Below, piece after piece: positions 9,481 through 20,092 of a DNA stretch of 64,000 nt (positions are counted from its first letter, which is position 1; each line of letters opens with the position of its first letter). This stretch comes from Chitinophagaceae bacterium. Its GTDB lineage: Bacteria; Bacteroidota; Bacteroidia; Chitinophagales; UBA10324. The notes under the pieces were generated by a model. That model did no database searches, was not told the DNA's origin, and was given only the letters and a program-made list of their open reading frames with translations. The position numbers and the translations under genes were made by a program. Location of the stretch: NCBI GenBank assembly GCA_016717285.1, contig JADKFU010000004.1:558001-622000 (forward strand). Reading direction: 5' to 3'.

Positions 9481-10179
9481 TTATTTAATATTATTGATCA
9501 ACGAATAACTTCTGAATGCATCAATTGGCTTTAGTTGCTTTCCATCTACGACCAGGTATTTATTTTCAGAAAATACGGAAGCCGTTTCTTTTCTGCTTTC
9601 CATTCTAAAATGCCTGAACAGCATTTCCACCCTTGGTTCCTGCGCTTCGCCATCAACCATTTTTTTGCCATAGTATAAAATCAATTTCACCGGTTGTGAA
9701 TTGTTCTGGTTAAACCAACATTCTTCAGATGCTACTTCTCCTTTGCTAAACGTAATCCTATAGCCGCGACATCCTGCTTTGATTCCCAGCCATTGAACCG
9801 TTGTTGTGGCATTCTTTAAAATCGAATCCATTTGCGGCAAGCTGAATGAAAACACTTTCGGGATCCGGCTCTTGCTGATATAGATCTGTTTTCCAGTATT
9901 ATCGATAGTTAATGAATAACGCTCATTGTTGATGTACTCATGATCGCCAAGAATATAACAGAAATTATTACCCTGCGCATGAAGCCGGATTGTCATGGTA
10001 TCAGTTAGCGTTTTACTGTCGTGATGCGGATAGCTGGAGAAGAACAGCTCTGATGAAATCAACTTATCAGCACTTGTAAGCTGCTGAATTAAATTGAGCA
10101 ATTCAGTACGATAATTCTGTGCTTCAGCAGAAAAATTATGAACGCACAATAGCACAAAAATCCGGATATACTTTCTCAT
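9481..10179 (-). CDS. Secreted protein of unknown function, LolA-like layout
   Basis: 232 aa with a signal peptide (MRKYIRIFVLLCVHNFSAEAQ). The mature sequence is beta-rich with motifs such as YSLTIDNTGKQIYISKS, which resembles the open barrel of LolA-type or outer-membrane lipoprotein-sorting proteins, but I cannot confirm the family. Its ATG overlaps the stop of the 1991-aa giant by four bases, so the two are translationally coupled, and the RHS gene follows ~250 bp downstream. It may act as a periplasmic chaperone or carrier for one of the giants; this is inference. Confidence 0.7.
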   Translation of the reverse strand: MRKYIRIFVLLCVHNFSAEAQNYRTELLNLIQQLTSADKLISSELFFSSYPHHDSKTLTDTMTIRLHAQGNNFCYILGDHEYINNERYSLTIDNTGKQIYISKSRIPKVFSFSLPQMDSILKNATTTVQWLGIKAGCRGYRITFSKGEVASEECWFNQNNSQPVKLILYYGKKMVDGEAQEPRVEMLFRHFRMESRKETASVFSENKYLVVDGKQLKPIDAFRSYSLINNIK

Positions 10180-13100
10180 AGCTTGTTGGTAGTGTATGAC
10201 CTGTTTTCATTTATTGTAACAATGCCGCGTTCTGTTTCCTTTTTCAATCTTACAAGGATGCCTTCATCATCATATTCATAAAAGGTGGCGTAATTATTTT
10301 CATCAAGCGTGGCCATCAACCGAAGATTAAACGGATGATAGACAAAGCATTTCATGGTTGCATTAAAAGGGTGAATACGCACATCATCAACATATAGATC
10401 CGCGCCGGTTGATTTCAATATTACATGCAACGCGCTTGCAGTGGCAGAAATGGTGAATCTTGTTTCATAGCGTTGCCAGCCATCAATCACCGGTCCGTTA
10501 GGTACAGTGCTGACATTTGTGCCACCATCAATGTTGAGCTTTAGAAGGTTTTTAGAATAGTTGGTTGCTGTATCGTAATTCTGCTTTTCCTTCACCCATG
10601 CGGAGATCAGATATTCTCCTGCTAAGGGTGCAAAGTCGGGAAGACATCCTCCTTCTTTCATCAAGTATATGTTATTCGAAAATGAAAATAGCGTGGTGTC
10701 TGCAATCACATTTAACGGACTGATTACCTCAGCCGTTTTATTTGCTTTTATGAACAAAGAACGCAATCCGCTGTGAGCTGCAATGCTGGATACATTCACA
10801 TTATTTCCATTGAGTGCATCAATAAAACTCCAATGCGATTTATAACATGGATCACTGCAACTGTTTGCAAAGTCATACTCTTCAAATCCATCATAAGCGA
10901 TACTTCTGTACGTAGCATTGGCAGCTACTGCAACAGGTTGTGATCCGAGGTATCCGTAGATTGCTGTAGTAAATAAATTTAATGCATCCTTGCTTTCAAT
11001 TGCTGTACCATTTGAATTGTATAAAGTGTTTTCATCTGTTCTAATCCAGGTAAGCGTATCCGTATTCCGTTCCCATTGATTCAGGCCCGTATTAAATTTC
11101 CAATACCAGTCAAACGTCCTGAAAATTCCATCATTCCTGGTGTCGGTTGCTACGATAGCAGGAGCAGTGGTCCGTTCGCTATAATTTACCAGGTTCTTCC
11201 ACATTCTCCAGTTGCCAAGAATACCCAGATGATAAGGGTTGATAGTTTGGTTTTTAGTAAGGTTCTGACATTCATATCCATTATATAGGGATGGGGCAGA
11301 TAAAGGCATGTGACAATTAATCTTCCATTTATTTTTATATTCATTTGCGTTAGCGGAAATCACTTTGCCTCCATAACAAATCCATTCGGGTAAAGGCCCT
11401 CCTCCTCCTGATTTCTCGCCATTTTTTAAATAACAGTTGGGATATCCAAAAGCGATTCGGTTGTTAAAAATTGGATCTGAAAGCGAAACAACCTGTCCCA
11501 CTTTTTCATCCGTCATATTCTTTCTTCCGGATTGAAGCACTTTGATAGTAACGGGATCAGCACTGTTAAACGGAACACCGGCTTCATCCAAAACATAAAA
11601 ATCAGTTCCTTCCTTTGCTAACCAATAATGTTTTGAAAGCAATTGATTGTTATTGTCCGTAATCATTACCTCGTCACCGGCAAAGAAAAACTGTGTATAG
11701 GCGTCAGGGCTGGTAATCTTCCCGTTAGTAACCTGCAGATCCTTAACCTGCATCGAAATATTTTTGTAGGCTCCTGCCATTCCATTGTACACCCAATGTG
11801 CAGGCATGTTATAGGTATAAACCGGATCGCTGAATTCGTTAGTAGTAGCACTGATTAAGGATTGTCCTGTTTCCTTATCAAAGTAAACATTAGAAGTAAC
11901 TACAGTTGATCCATTTTCCTGCGTTATTACTTTATCTACAATTCCTTTTCTGAAAACATATTTTGTAGTGGCTGCAGAGCGGAAACGGGTACGTTCAAAA
12001 CTTCCGCCGGGAAACGTAAATGGCAAAGAGAATATACCCAAAATTGCAAATGTTTCGAGGTTGAAGTAAGTGGATTCCTCTTCTGAAAGCGTGGCTTGTT
12101 CCATCATATCCTGCCAGATGTCTATATCTTCTCCAATCGTAGAAATACCGGTATTGCCTTTTGAATCCAATACCGGCAAATTTTCATTTCGTAACATATT
12201 GACGCCAAAACCTTGTTGGGTGAAATACTGATATTCCGTGCTTGTTATTACTGCATCATTGGCATCATATGAACTTGTTCGAAATAGTTTTCCATGCATA
12301 TCATTGCATTCTACCGTGAAACCTTGAGAGACCGTCATGAAATCTTCTGAACTCGTATTGAATATCTGGAAGAGAGGTTTATGTTTTTGAGGTACGGGAT
12401 TGATATTGGTGAAATCATTGATCACCGGAAAATCATACGCTGTATAATATTCATGAACGGTCTTTCCTGTTTTGGTTCGTTCTATTCCTTCTGGAGTAAT
12501 ATTCGAAACAGTCACCTTGCGGTAACCCACTGTTGCTCCCGGATACAAAGATTCGCCCAATGGTTTTTCTATATAATATTCATTGTTGGGCGCCAACTTT
12601 ATTTTTTCGTCATAGGTTAGCGGCAATCGTAATGGAATCTCATCTCCTCCGGCCATTGGTTCATATGATGCAACTCCGGAACTAATTACAATCGTGTCTT
12701 TTCCATCAAAAAATGGCATTGTATATTCGTACTGCTGACCGTAAGTAGTTGCATCGCCATCACTCATTTCATTCCAGTTATCAGAAATGGTCAATTGCTT
12801 CACGCGACATCCACCGCCTAACTTCTTATAGGTTGGATTACGCAAACGAATCCAACTCTCATTGTTCAATGTCATTTTCCCCCAGAAACTAAGCCTGGCA
12901 TGTGAGTTAAAACCGGCTATGATATTTATAAACTCCGTGGCCATACCAACTAATCCATCCAGTAATTGTCCTACAGGTGTGCCATCAGGATCGCTTCCCG
13001 GAAAAGCTTTCTCAGGAATGTTAACACGTAAAAATTGCCAGGCAGCGAGCGCAAACGGATGAACATAATGATCAACATTTTCAGCATACACCAATTTCAA

Positions 13101-16100
13101 TTTAAGGTAAGCATGGTTGCTGTCGTCAGTAACCATTCCCGCTTCATCATAATTACAATAGCCACTCACCCATTCATACCTTCCGTCATTAGCAATATCA
13201 ATCTTGCATTTAAAATACAGGTCATTTATTCCTTCGAGATATTTCCGCTTAAACTCCTCGCCGTTCGCAACATTCTCCGGCAAATCAACCATCAGGTAAT
13301 TGTAATCATTGTCTTTGTCGTAAAGAAAATTTTTTGTCACAGTTGTTTTATCACTGGCAAATCCCTTGATCACAAACATTTGCATAGCACGTTCATCCTG
13401 AACATATGCATAATCATCTGATTCAAACTTCACATGGATGCGCGCTCCCGAAGGAAGCGTTATATCTGTTAAGGTCCATGCTGAACTAAAAAGATTAGCC
13501 AGTGATGTATCCTGTAAAGTGTATGGAAAATCCCTGTTGGGCAACATTCCGGGTACGGTATCATTGTTTTGATAATTGCCCCACCGGTCATATTTTTTGA
13601 GATGGTAGTTGGGATTGTACGCGTTATAATTAAAAGCATAACTGTTCAATAATCCCTTTCCGTTATCCTGATAAGAAAACCAAACCTTTTTCAGCGTCAG
13701 TTTTCCTGATCCGTTATTGCTGTTGGGCAAAGCCTTGCATAATGAATAATTGTATTCAAAGTGCACCGCTTTTATTGGAATGGCTTCGCTCCCATGTTTT
13801 ACAAGTTCTTCTTTGGAATACAACCGAATCTCTTTCAGCCGTTTAAGCGCATGATCAAAATCGCCACCTCCATTTTCATCTTTTACTCCAATTGCATCCG
13901 CCCTGTCTTCCAATATAAATTGCGCAACATAGTTTTTTGATTCAATGGAATGCAGGTACCAGATCTGCTTTTCACCATATTCATAATTTCCCTTTCCATC
14001 ATTATCTATGGAGTTGAATCCTTCTAAATAATGCGCGCTGTCTTTTGCAAATGGCAATCGCCATTTATAAGAAAAGGGAAGCAACGAATAATTAAATTTA
14101 ATTGCTTCTCCAAGGTCATTGTCGGAAATGCCATTTTGATCCACATCTTCATAATCCGGTGAAAGGATAGCTGTGAGCAGGAATGAATGCGCATACTGTG
14201 GAATAGTGGTTGATTCAAAGTAATGGTCAATACCTATTTTATTTCCAATGCTGTTGTAAGCATCTGTTCCGATGCTTTTATAACCTACATGTCCTGATCC
14301 AGGATTTGCATCCGAATGATTTACATTGAAGGTGACCTGCTTTTGTAAGGTGTTGTAAGCGGGAACCCCAAAGACATATCTTCTTCCATCGGGATTCACC
14401 GTTGTGATTTCCGAAACATGCTGCGATGGAAAATTATTCCGCGAAATCTCGCTTGCATTTGCATTACTCTGACAACCGTTATAGCTTAAGACATTAAGCG
14501 GATAATTAAGTATTGACTTATCGAGACCAAATAATGCTGCTTCTTTAGCTGTAAGAAATGAAATAGCCTGTGTGCGACGATCACGTAAAGGCTTTTGCAG
14601 TTCTGAAGGTGTTGTATCAACTGTATCTGTTGCGCCTAATTTAACATTGAATTTTGGCAGTGATATCGCAACCGTTTTTGAAAGTTCTTCAATATTTGTT
14701 CTCGCTGGAAATTCACCTCCCCAATAACCATAAAAATTATGTTCATAGGGCGACCATTCTCCCGCATTCCGCAAGCTGTAAGCTTCATGATTATCGTAAT
14801 TGCTGATTCCTGTAAAAGTGCAGACAGATGGCGTGAGGTTATCGGATGTCCATGGTCCGGAAGATGATGTTCCTGTATTTACCGAAATATCAACTCCGCC
14901 ATGAATCAACTCTCCCAAGCCCAATTCACCACCAAAAGAATTGCCTGTGCTGGAATTGTAAACATAGGGATCATGAAAAATACCCACATCAGTTCTATAA
15001 GCTCTGAACTGACCGCCAAGGCCTTCTCCATTCAGCGTGAAGAGATCATAGGTTCCATTTGGAATGGCAAGGGCAACAGTACTTTCACGGAAAGGACCAT
15101 CTTTCTCTCTATTGAAATCCAGTAATGCATCCGGATTATTATTCCCTGCTTCACAATTAAAGTAGCCAAAAGCAGGATTGCTTTGAGAGTTGACTCTTAA
15201 CTTCTGATTAGAATAGTATCCGTCAATTGTTCCGTTCAGATGATCAACTATTACCTCACCACCTAAAGTTGCGTGAAATGAAACAGATTCAGATTCATAT
15301 GGAAGTGTGATGGAGGGAAAGTAAGTAGGATTTACAAAAGACAGATGTGTATCGCCAAATGAATGTGATGCCAATGCTCCTAAGTAACCCGGCATTAATC
15401 CTGCTACCGACCGCAGATAATTTGTTATCAGATTGGTTTGTAACGATCGCAGACCTGCTCTTGAGTTTATGGTTAATCCCACATAAGTGTTCTGATTCAA
15501 AATTGATAGTATTGAACTACTGGTGTGTGGAGAGAAACCAATAGATGGCGCTATATCCACACCTTCCTGCGAGTTAAGTTGTAAACCGAGATGGAGATTT
15601 CCCGGAAAGCCTCCCAATTTTGAAAGGGAGATTGCTGAAGATATTCCCACTGTTAAGCCAAGTCCTTTGTAATTATTATTATAAATGCCTACTGATCCAA
15701 TGCCGGCACTAAGCAGATTCAGGATATCTACTCCGGCAATTTCATTTCCGGGAGAAAGGTTAACACCCCATGTTGTGTTTTCTTTAATGTTGAATTCTTT
15801 CTTTACTTCATCACCATTAAAATCGTCCGGCAATCCACGCATGTCGCGTGTAATGCTGCCGGGATTAATGTTCCACCCAAGGCCTACCCACGTTGCTTCC
15901 TCATCCATGGTAATACCTGAATGATAACTGAGATTAATTGGATAGCCCCCAACATCAAGCAAAGGAATATTGTAGCTGAAATCTCCGGTAAATGCATCTA
16001 CCATTTCAGTTGTGCCCACAGGCATAAAGTTTTGCGTTTCCGGTTGTGATGGACCACCCGTGAGTGCAAATGCGGATAAGGGCAGTATTGTTTCCAACAA

Positions 16101-16151
16101 CATTATTGTTGCCATGAATAATGCGAACGGACGTATAAGATATTTTTTCAT
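10176..16151 (-). CDS. 1991-aa secreted YD/RHS-associated giant protein
   Basis: Signal peptide MKKYLIRPFALFMATIMLL... followed by the signature FTGDFSYNIPLLDVGGY and SYHSGITMDEEATWVGLGWN, which I recall as the start of a family of very large Bacteroidota proteins found next to RHS genes. A long beta-rich body follows. Near residues 1780-1930 a jelly-roll-like carbohydrate-binding fold is suggested by SGLRSLFIKANKTAEV and ADLYVDDVRIHPFN, and the end FYEYDDEGILVRLKKETERG is YD-like. No T9SS sorting domain and no toxin tip were seen. It overlaps its neighbours by 4 bp on both sides. A likely role is a structural or shell partner of the RHS toxin; this is inferred from context. Confidence 0.8.
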   Translation of the reverse strand: MKKYLIRPFALFMATIMLLETILPLSAFALTGGPSQPETQNFMPVGTTEMVDAFTGDFSYNIPLLDVGGYPINLSYHSGITMDEEATWVGLGWNINPGSITRDMRGLPDDFNGDEVKKEFNIKENTTWGVNLSPGNEIAGVDILNLLSAGIGSVGIYNNNYKGLGLTVGISSAISLSKLGGFPGNLHLGLQLNSQEGVDIAPSIGFSPHTSSSILSILNQNTYVGLTINSRAGLRSLQTNLITNYLRSVAGLMPGYLGALASHSFGDTHLSFVNPTYFPSITLPYESESVSFHATLGGEVIVDHLNGTIDGYYSNQKLRVNSQSNPAFGYFNCEAGNNNPDALLDFNREKDGPFRESTVALAIPNGTYDLFTLNGEGLGGQFRAYRTDVGIFHDPYVYNSSTGNSFGGELGLGELIHGGVDISVNTGTSSSGPWTSDNLTPSVCTFTGISNYDNHEAYSLRNAGEWSPYEHNFYGYWGGEFPARTNIEELSKTVAISLPKFNVKLGATDTVDTTPSELQKPLRDRRTQAISFLTAKEAALFGLDKSILNYPLNVLSYNGCQSNANASEISRNNFPSQHVSEITTVNPDGRRYVFGVPAYNTLQKQVTFNVNHSDANPGSGHVGYKSIGTDAYNSIGNKIGIDHYFESTTIPQYAHSFLLTAILSPDYEDVDQNGISDNDLGEAIKFNYSLLPFSYKWRLPFAKDSAHYLEGFNSIDNDGKGNYEYGEKQIWYLHSIESKNYVAQFILEDRADAIGVKDENGGGDFDHALKRLKEIRLYSKEELVKHGSEAIPIKAVHFEYNYSLCKALPNSNNGSGKLTLKKVWFSYQDNGKGLLNSYAFNYNAYNPNYHLKKYDRWGNYQNNDTVPGMLPNRDFPYTLQDTSLANLFSSAWTLTDITLPSGARIHVKFESDDYAYVQDERAMQMFVIKGFASDKTTVTKNFLYDKDNDYNYLMVDLPENVANGEEFKRKYLEGINDLYFKCKIDIANDGRYEWVSGYCNYDEAGMVTDDSNHAYLKLKLVYAENVDHYVHPFALAAWQFLRVNIPEKAFPGSDPDGTPVGQLLDGLVGMATEFINIIAGFNSHARLSFWGKMTLNNESWIRLRNPTYKKLGGGCRVKQLTISDNWNEMSDGDATTYGQQYEYTMPFFDGKDTIVISSGVASYEPMAGGDEIPLRLPLTYDEKIKLAPNNEYYIEKPLGESLYPGATVGYRKVTVSNITPEGIERTKTGKTVHEYYTAYDFPVINDFTNINPVPQKHKPLFQIFNTSSEDFMTVSQGFTVECNDMHGKLFRTSSYDANDAVITSTEYQYFTQQGFGVNMLRNENLPVLDSKGNTGISTIGEDIDIWQDMMEQATLSEEESTYFNLETFAILGIFSLPFTFPGGSFERTRFRSAATTKYVFRKGIVDKVITQENGSTVVTSNVYFDKETGQSLISATTNEFSDPVYTYNMPAHWVYNGMAGAYKNISMQVKDLQVTNGKITSPDAYTQFFFAGDEVMITDNNNQLLSKHYWLAKEGTDFYVLDEAGVPFNSADPVTIKVLQSGRKNMTDEKVGQVVSLSDPIFNNRIAFGYPNCYLKNGEKSGGGGPLPEWICYGGKVISANANEYKNKWKINCHMPLSAPSLYNGYECQNLTKNQTINPYHLGILGNWRMWKNLVNYSERTTAPAIVATDTRNDGIFRTFDWYWKFNTGLNQWERNTDTLTWIRTDENTLYNSNGTAIESKDALNLFTTAIYGYLGSQPVAVAANATYRSIAYDGFEEYDFANSCSDPCYKSHWSFIDALNGNNVNVSSIAAHSGLRSLFIKANKTAEVISPLNVIADTTLFSFSNNIYLMKEGGCLPDFAPLAGEYLISAWVKEKQNYDTATNYSKNLLKLNIDGGTNVSTVPNGPVIDGWQRYETRFTISATASALHVILKSTGADLYVDDVRIHPFNATMKCFVYHPFNLRLMATLDENNYATFYEYDDEGILVRLKKETERGIVTINENRSYTTNKL

Positions 16152-16786
16152 AAGGATACCTTCTTAAGTTCCGGAAGATTAACCAGATCTTTTTTATGAA
16201 ATACAAATGAATTATAGCCACTACCATATAAACGGTCGTTAAAATACAATGTCAAGGGAGCATCCTCCTTCAGATTCATTGTTGATTGCTGCCTGAAACC
16301 AAGCACGAGGTCAATACTGGGATGCAAACCATAGCTTCGTTCAAAATGGTGGATCACACATGGTAGTGTATCTCCAGCGCTAACAATAAAAAAATCATTT
16401 TTGACTTCAAACGCAAAATAAACAATGGCATCTTCATAGTTCATTCCATTCATCATCAATTTCAAAGGATCGGTTTCATGATCATTGCTGCCGATAGAAA
16501 AAGAAAAATGAGTTAATCCTTCAAATTTGCTTTGCAGTTCATGGAATTCGTCGGTTTCAACATGGCCGGATGTTTCCAGCAGACATACATAATCAATGGG
16601 TTGATATTGTGCAGAGAAATACAGCCTGTCGTGTTGAAGAGTTCTCTTTAAGCCGTTTGAGCTGTCGGTAACATAACCTATATACTCACGTGGACTTAAT
16701 GCATTTGTTCTGCAGGATTGCAATGAACAATAGCATAGACCGGTAAACGAAAACAATAGTAGTTTCTTGAACATAAAGTTTATCAT
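16148..16786 (-). CDS. Small lipoprotein of unknown function
   Basis: The start at 16786 lies one base after the stop of the preceding gene and gives MINFMFKKLLLF..., with a lipobox LQSC about 27 residues in, so an outer- or inner-membrane lipoprotein of ~212 aa. An alternative ATG at 16774 is equally workable. A longer frame reaches 16843 but overlaps the upstream gene and hides the signal peptide. The rest is beta-rich without a recognised domain. It overlaps the 1991-aa gene by 4 bp (ATGA), which supports co-expression with the giant. Confidence 0.7.
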   Translation of the reverse strand: MINFMFKKLLLFSFTGLCYCSLQSCRTNALSPREYIGYVTDSSNGLKRTLQHDRLYFSAQYQPIDYVCLLETSGHVETDEFHELQSKFEGLTHFSFSIGSNDHETDPLKLMMNGMNYEDAIVYFAFEVKNDFFIVSAGDTLPCVIHHFERSYGLHPSIDLVLGFRQQSTMNLKEDAPLTLYFNDRLYGSGYNSFVFHKKDLVNLPELKKVSL

Positions 16787-16787
16787 T

Positions 16788-17879
16788 CTATGATTTGATA
16801 AAATAAAATACAGCCTGGTACCTGCTACCATTTCCATCCTCAATCAGCATCAGATAAGCAATTCCTTCTCTGAAGCCTTCATTGCGCAGGTCCACATCAA
16901 TCGTATTAATGCCATGCTGCAATAAAATTTCCGGATGAAAATTTATCGTCTTTCGTGTATCCGCCTGCACAATTCTATACTTCAATTCAGGATCATTGCT
17001 TCTGTTATCATAGCCTATTCGTAAAACTCCTTTGGAGAGATAAAAACCATCAGCGGCTACATTATTGATCAGATTATAACTGCCTGAAGTATTTACTTGC
17101 GGAACTGAGACTGGTGTTGCGATAACAAATTGCCAGGTCTCTGTGCTTCCAAGAAATTGCTGGTCATAAAACACATCCACTTTCCACGCATAAGAAGACC
17201 CTTCTTCCAATGAAGGAAATAAGGAAGTATAATCAAGCGAAGTTCCCGCTATGTTTTTTTGAAATACAAGCGGTACATTATTCCTGATCGCCTGCTCAGG
17301 CGCCTGATGGTCTTTGATCTTTGTGAGGACTAATGAATAACTTGTCTTAGATTCATCTTCAGGTGCCGGGCCATGCCACGAAAGCAATGGATGGACAGTA
17401 TAGATCTCTTGTGTGTTATGAGGGTAAATTAGAAAGGGAGGAGACGATCCCGATAGTTGGCGTTCTTCACATGACAATCCCAATAACATACTTTTGTCGG
17501 CAGAAGTCAGCGTTGCACAAAAAATATATTTTCCCATGGGTAATGAGCCCGTTTGGCGAAGTGTGGAAGTAAAGTTATTGTTGCCATACTGAACAGTTGA
17601 TTTAACATTTGTCTTTATCACTTTCACATCAGTGATGCCTTGGTGCAACAGAAATGATTCCGTGGATAAATTAATCACCGGAATATGATTGTTAGTCTCA
17701 ATTTTCAATTCAAGAAAACATACTGTAGAACCAGGACTTGTTTTAGAAATTGTGAGATTCCATAGATCATCAATCATGAAATGATCCGGAAGCATTGTAT
17801 TCCAGGAAATAATTACCTGGCTGATTGCCGGCAATCTGAAGGCCGTCACAAGGAGTATAACAACGATGCCCTTTTTCAT
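16788..17879 (-). CDS. Secreted protein with FN3-like domain
   Basis: 363 aa with signal peptide MKKGIVVILLVTAFRLPAISQ. The central section (about residues 150-260) reads like a fibronectin-III or propeller-adjacent module: YPHNTQEIYTVHPLLSWHG, YSLVLTKI and EEGSSYAWKVDVFYDQQFLG. Similar segments occur in Bacteroidota envelope proteins that present bulky surface factors. No catalytic motif was recognised. It sits 8 bp downstream of the barrel-like protein and one base upstream of the lipoprotein gene. Confidence 0.7.
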   Translation of the reverse strand: MKKGIVVILLVTAFRLPAISQVIISWNTMLPDHFMIDDLWNLTISKTSPGSTVCFLELKIETNNHIPVINLSTESFLLHQGITDVKVIKTNVKSTVQYGNNNFTSTLRQTGSLPMGKYIFCATLTSADKSMLLGLSCEERQLSGSSPPFLIYPHNTQEIYTVHPLLSWHGPAPEDESKTSYSLVLTKIKDHQAPEQAIRNNVPLVFQKNIAGTSLDYTSLFPSLEEGSSYAWKVDVFYDQQFLGSTETWQFVIATPVSVPQVNTSGSYNLINNVAADGFYLSKGVLRIGYDNRSNDPELKYRIVQADTRKTINFHPEILLQHGINTIDVDLRNEGFREGIAYLMLIEDGNGSRYQAVFYFIKS

Positions 17880-17887
17880 ATGAATAA

Positions 17888-20092
17888 TTAAAAGGATTGT
17901 GAATAAGAAATAGAACTATGATAAAACGTGGGCAGCAATGCCTGGCCTGCTCCGGTTTTCAATTTTACATCGCCGTAGATATTGAGCTTTCCCCTTTTTA
18001 GAATTTTCCATCCTGCAGCTACGCCTGCTCCGTAATATGCTGCATCTCCGATTCCATTCATATTGAAATTGACAGTTGCCATTAATTTTGTTCCCAATTG
18101 TAAATTCCCCGTTACTGACAAGAAATAATAATTGGGTTTTACAGGATTTTCTTTCGGACTTTGCGCAGATACCAATGCGTTCAATGAAAATTTTGGAGTA
18201 ATAGAAATCTTTTGCTGAAAGTCGCTTCGCAGCATCATACTATTATGAAAGGTATCCAATGTGTTTACGTTGCTGAATGATGTGCTATAAATACAAATCA
18301 TGCTGGAAGCAGAATGACTGAATATCGCATAGGATTTCGAAAATTGAAACTGTACCATCTCCTGTTTGTTTTTTTGGCTGCTATTCGGCGCAGAGGAAAC
18401 GACAGGAGTATAGCGGAATAATAAAAAGCCATTCCTGATATCGTATCGAAGATCAATTGAAAAATTTAATTGAAAAAAGGGGAATTGGAAAACAGAGGTG
18501 ACATTGTGTTGCAGGTAATATATGCTTGTTAAAAAATTCAACTTGTGTTTAAACGCGCTTTGTGAGAATGCACCTTTTATGGAACGTGCATCACTAATAA
18601 GATAGTTGTTGCCGTTTGTTTTGTATAATGGTCCTGCTGAAAGATATTCAACACTGAAAGCGCTTCCTGATTTCAAAAATTGTTTTTCAAGTTGAAAATG
18701 AATTCCTAAATGCTGGGAAGTGTTTGAATGAATTCCTGTCTCGATTGCCAAACCGGAAGCCATATAAGAACTTGTGGACCCCGAAATTTCCAAAGCAGAA
18801 TGAAGGCCACTTGCATTAGAAACGCCACCCGACATAGAAACCAGCGTATTCGTAAACGGCGTGTTTGATGATATCGCAAAAGGATCAGAAGTTTTAAAAT
18901 TGGTTACTGACAGTTCTATAAATTCTTTGTCGCGGGATCCCGTACCTACCAAAGCCTGGGTAATCACATTGAATTGTTTGGCATTATAGAGTGGTTGGAT
19001 GATATCATTGCTTCCGCCATATGGCAAATCATTCATCTTTTCCCGCGCAAGTGTAGCACCGAAGTAGAGAAAATTAAGTGCATAGTAAAATGAACAACCG
19101 TTTGCAATCTTACTATTGAGCGTCAGCGGTGATTGATTTAATAAAACCTGGCCGATAGTGAATTCTTTCAAACCAGCAAGTACTTGATTTAACTTATTCG
19201 CACCCGCTTTTTTTACCTCATTTAAAAGTTGCTCCTCGTTCAGTTTATCGGGTGATATTGGAAAGTCAAAAATGGATGCAATTGTAGATAGGTCAAGTGT
19301 TTGATATTGATTTGCTATTCCCTTGCTCAACGACAATAAATCATTGTAAGAATGTTGTAATGACTGATACCGCGCAATAGTTTTCGAATACAATTCAAAT
19401 AAAGCGGAATCAATACGAGTATTTAATTCCGCTGATGTTGCAGTGTCTGTGATTAGTGATTCTAAACGATCCATACTTTGATAAGCATAATGAACTGAAT
19501 CCAGAAAATCTTCGTCATTTAACAGATTTCTTACGCTATCAAAAGCATGCAGTCCAACTTTTATTTTTTGCAAACTGTCAAACACGCTTCTATACTTTTC
19601 CTCGCCATGGTGCAGCAATAGTTTTTGCATTTCTTCCAGAAAAAGATTTCTGTCAAATGAAATAGCAAAGTTTGTTTGAAGTGGGTTGATTGAGGGTCCA
19701 AAAGAAGTTATACCTGCCATAACATTAATCGGCACTGATAAAACAGACTGCGAAAGATTGCAGTTAATATTCAAAGCCAAAGGGTCTATCTGATAGCTGT
19801 CGTGATTTACACTTTGTGAAATGTCAAATGATCCTGTAGGTTTAATTTGAAATTTTACCGGCGACTTATGAATATCAGGAGCATTATTGATCGCAATAAA
19901 TCTTTCTGTTGATTTAGAAGCGAAATCGATCATCGTATCACTGTTTTCAATCAAAAGACTATCGGTTATTTTTTGTATTCCTGCATGCGTTAATAAAATT
20001 TGTCCCATAACAATGCGAGGAATTAAAATTGAACACGTAATAGTGATGATAAAAAGTATTGGTTCATTAATGTGAACAGTTGATACTGACAT
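17888..20092 (-). CDS. Outer-membrane beta-barrel-like protein with central coiled coil
   Basis: 734 aa, first gene of the string. A signal sequence (hydrophobic stretch ending ...PRIVMGQ) is followed by a short beta region, a long helical, probably coiled-coil section at roughly residues 140-340, and a C-terminal half of alternating beta strands ending in ISYSQSF. A terminal aromatic residue is the usual mark of an outer-membrane barrel. The family is not recognised. As the only candidate integral outer-membrane protein in the operon, it could anchor or export the two giants; this is inferred. Confidence 0.65.
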   Translation of the reverse strand: MSVSTVHINEPILFIITITCSILIPRIVMGQILLTHAGIQKITDSLLIENSDTMIDFASKSTERFIAINNAPDIHKSPVKFQIKPTGSFDISQSVNHDSYQIDPLALNINCNLSQSVLSVPINVMAGITSFGPSINPLQTNFAISFDRNLFLEEMQKLLLHHGEEKYRSVFDSLQKIKVGLHAFDSVRNLLNDEDFLDSVHYAYQSMDRLESLITDTATSAELNTRIDSALFELYSKTIARYQSLQHSYNDLLSLSKGIANQYQTLDLSTIASIFDFPISPDKLNEEQLLNEVKKAGANKLNQVLAGLKEFTIGQVLLNQSPLTLNSKIANGCSFYYALNFLYFGATLAREKMNDLPYGGSNDIIQPLYNAKQFNVITQALVGTGSRDKEFIELSVTNFKTSDPFAISSNTPFTNTLVSMSGGVSNASGLHSALEISGSTSSYMASGLAIETGIHSNTSQHLGIHFQLEKQFLKSGSAFSVEYLSAGPLYKTNGNNYLISDARSIKGAFSQSAFKHKLNFLTSIYYLQHNVTSVFQFPFFQLNFSIDLRYDIRNGFLLFRYTPVVSSAPNSSQKNKQEMVQFQFSKSYAIFSHSASSMICIYSTSFSNVNTLDTFHNSMMLRSDFQQKISITPKFSLNALVSAQSPKENPVKPNYYFLSVTGNLQLGTKLMATVNFNMNGIGDAAYYGAGVAAGWKILKRGKLNIYGDVKLKTGAGQALLPTFYHSSISYSQSF

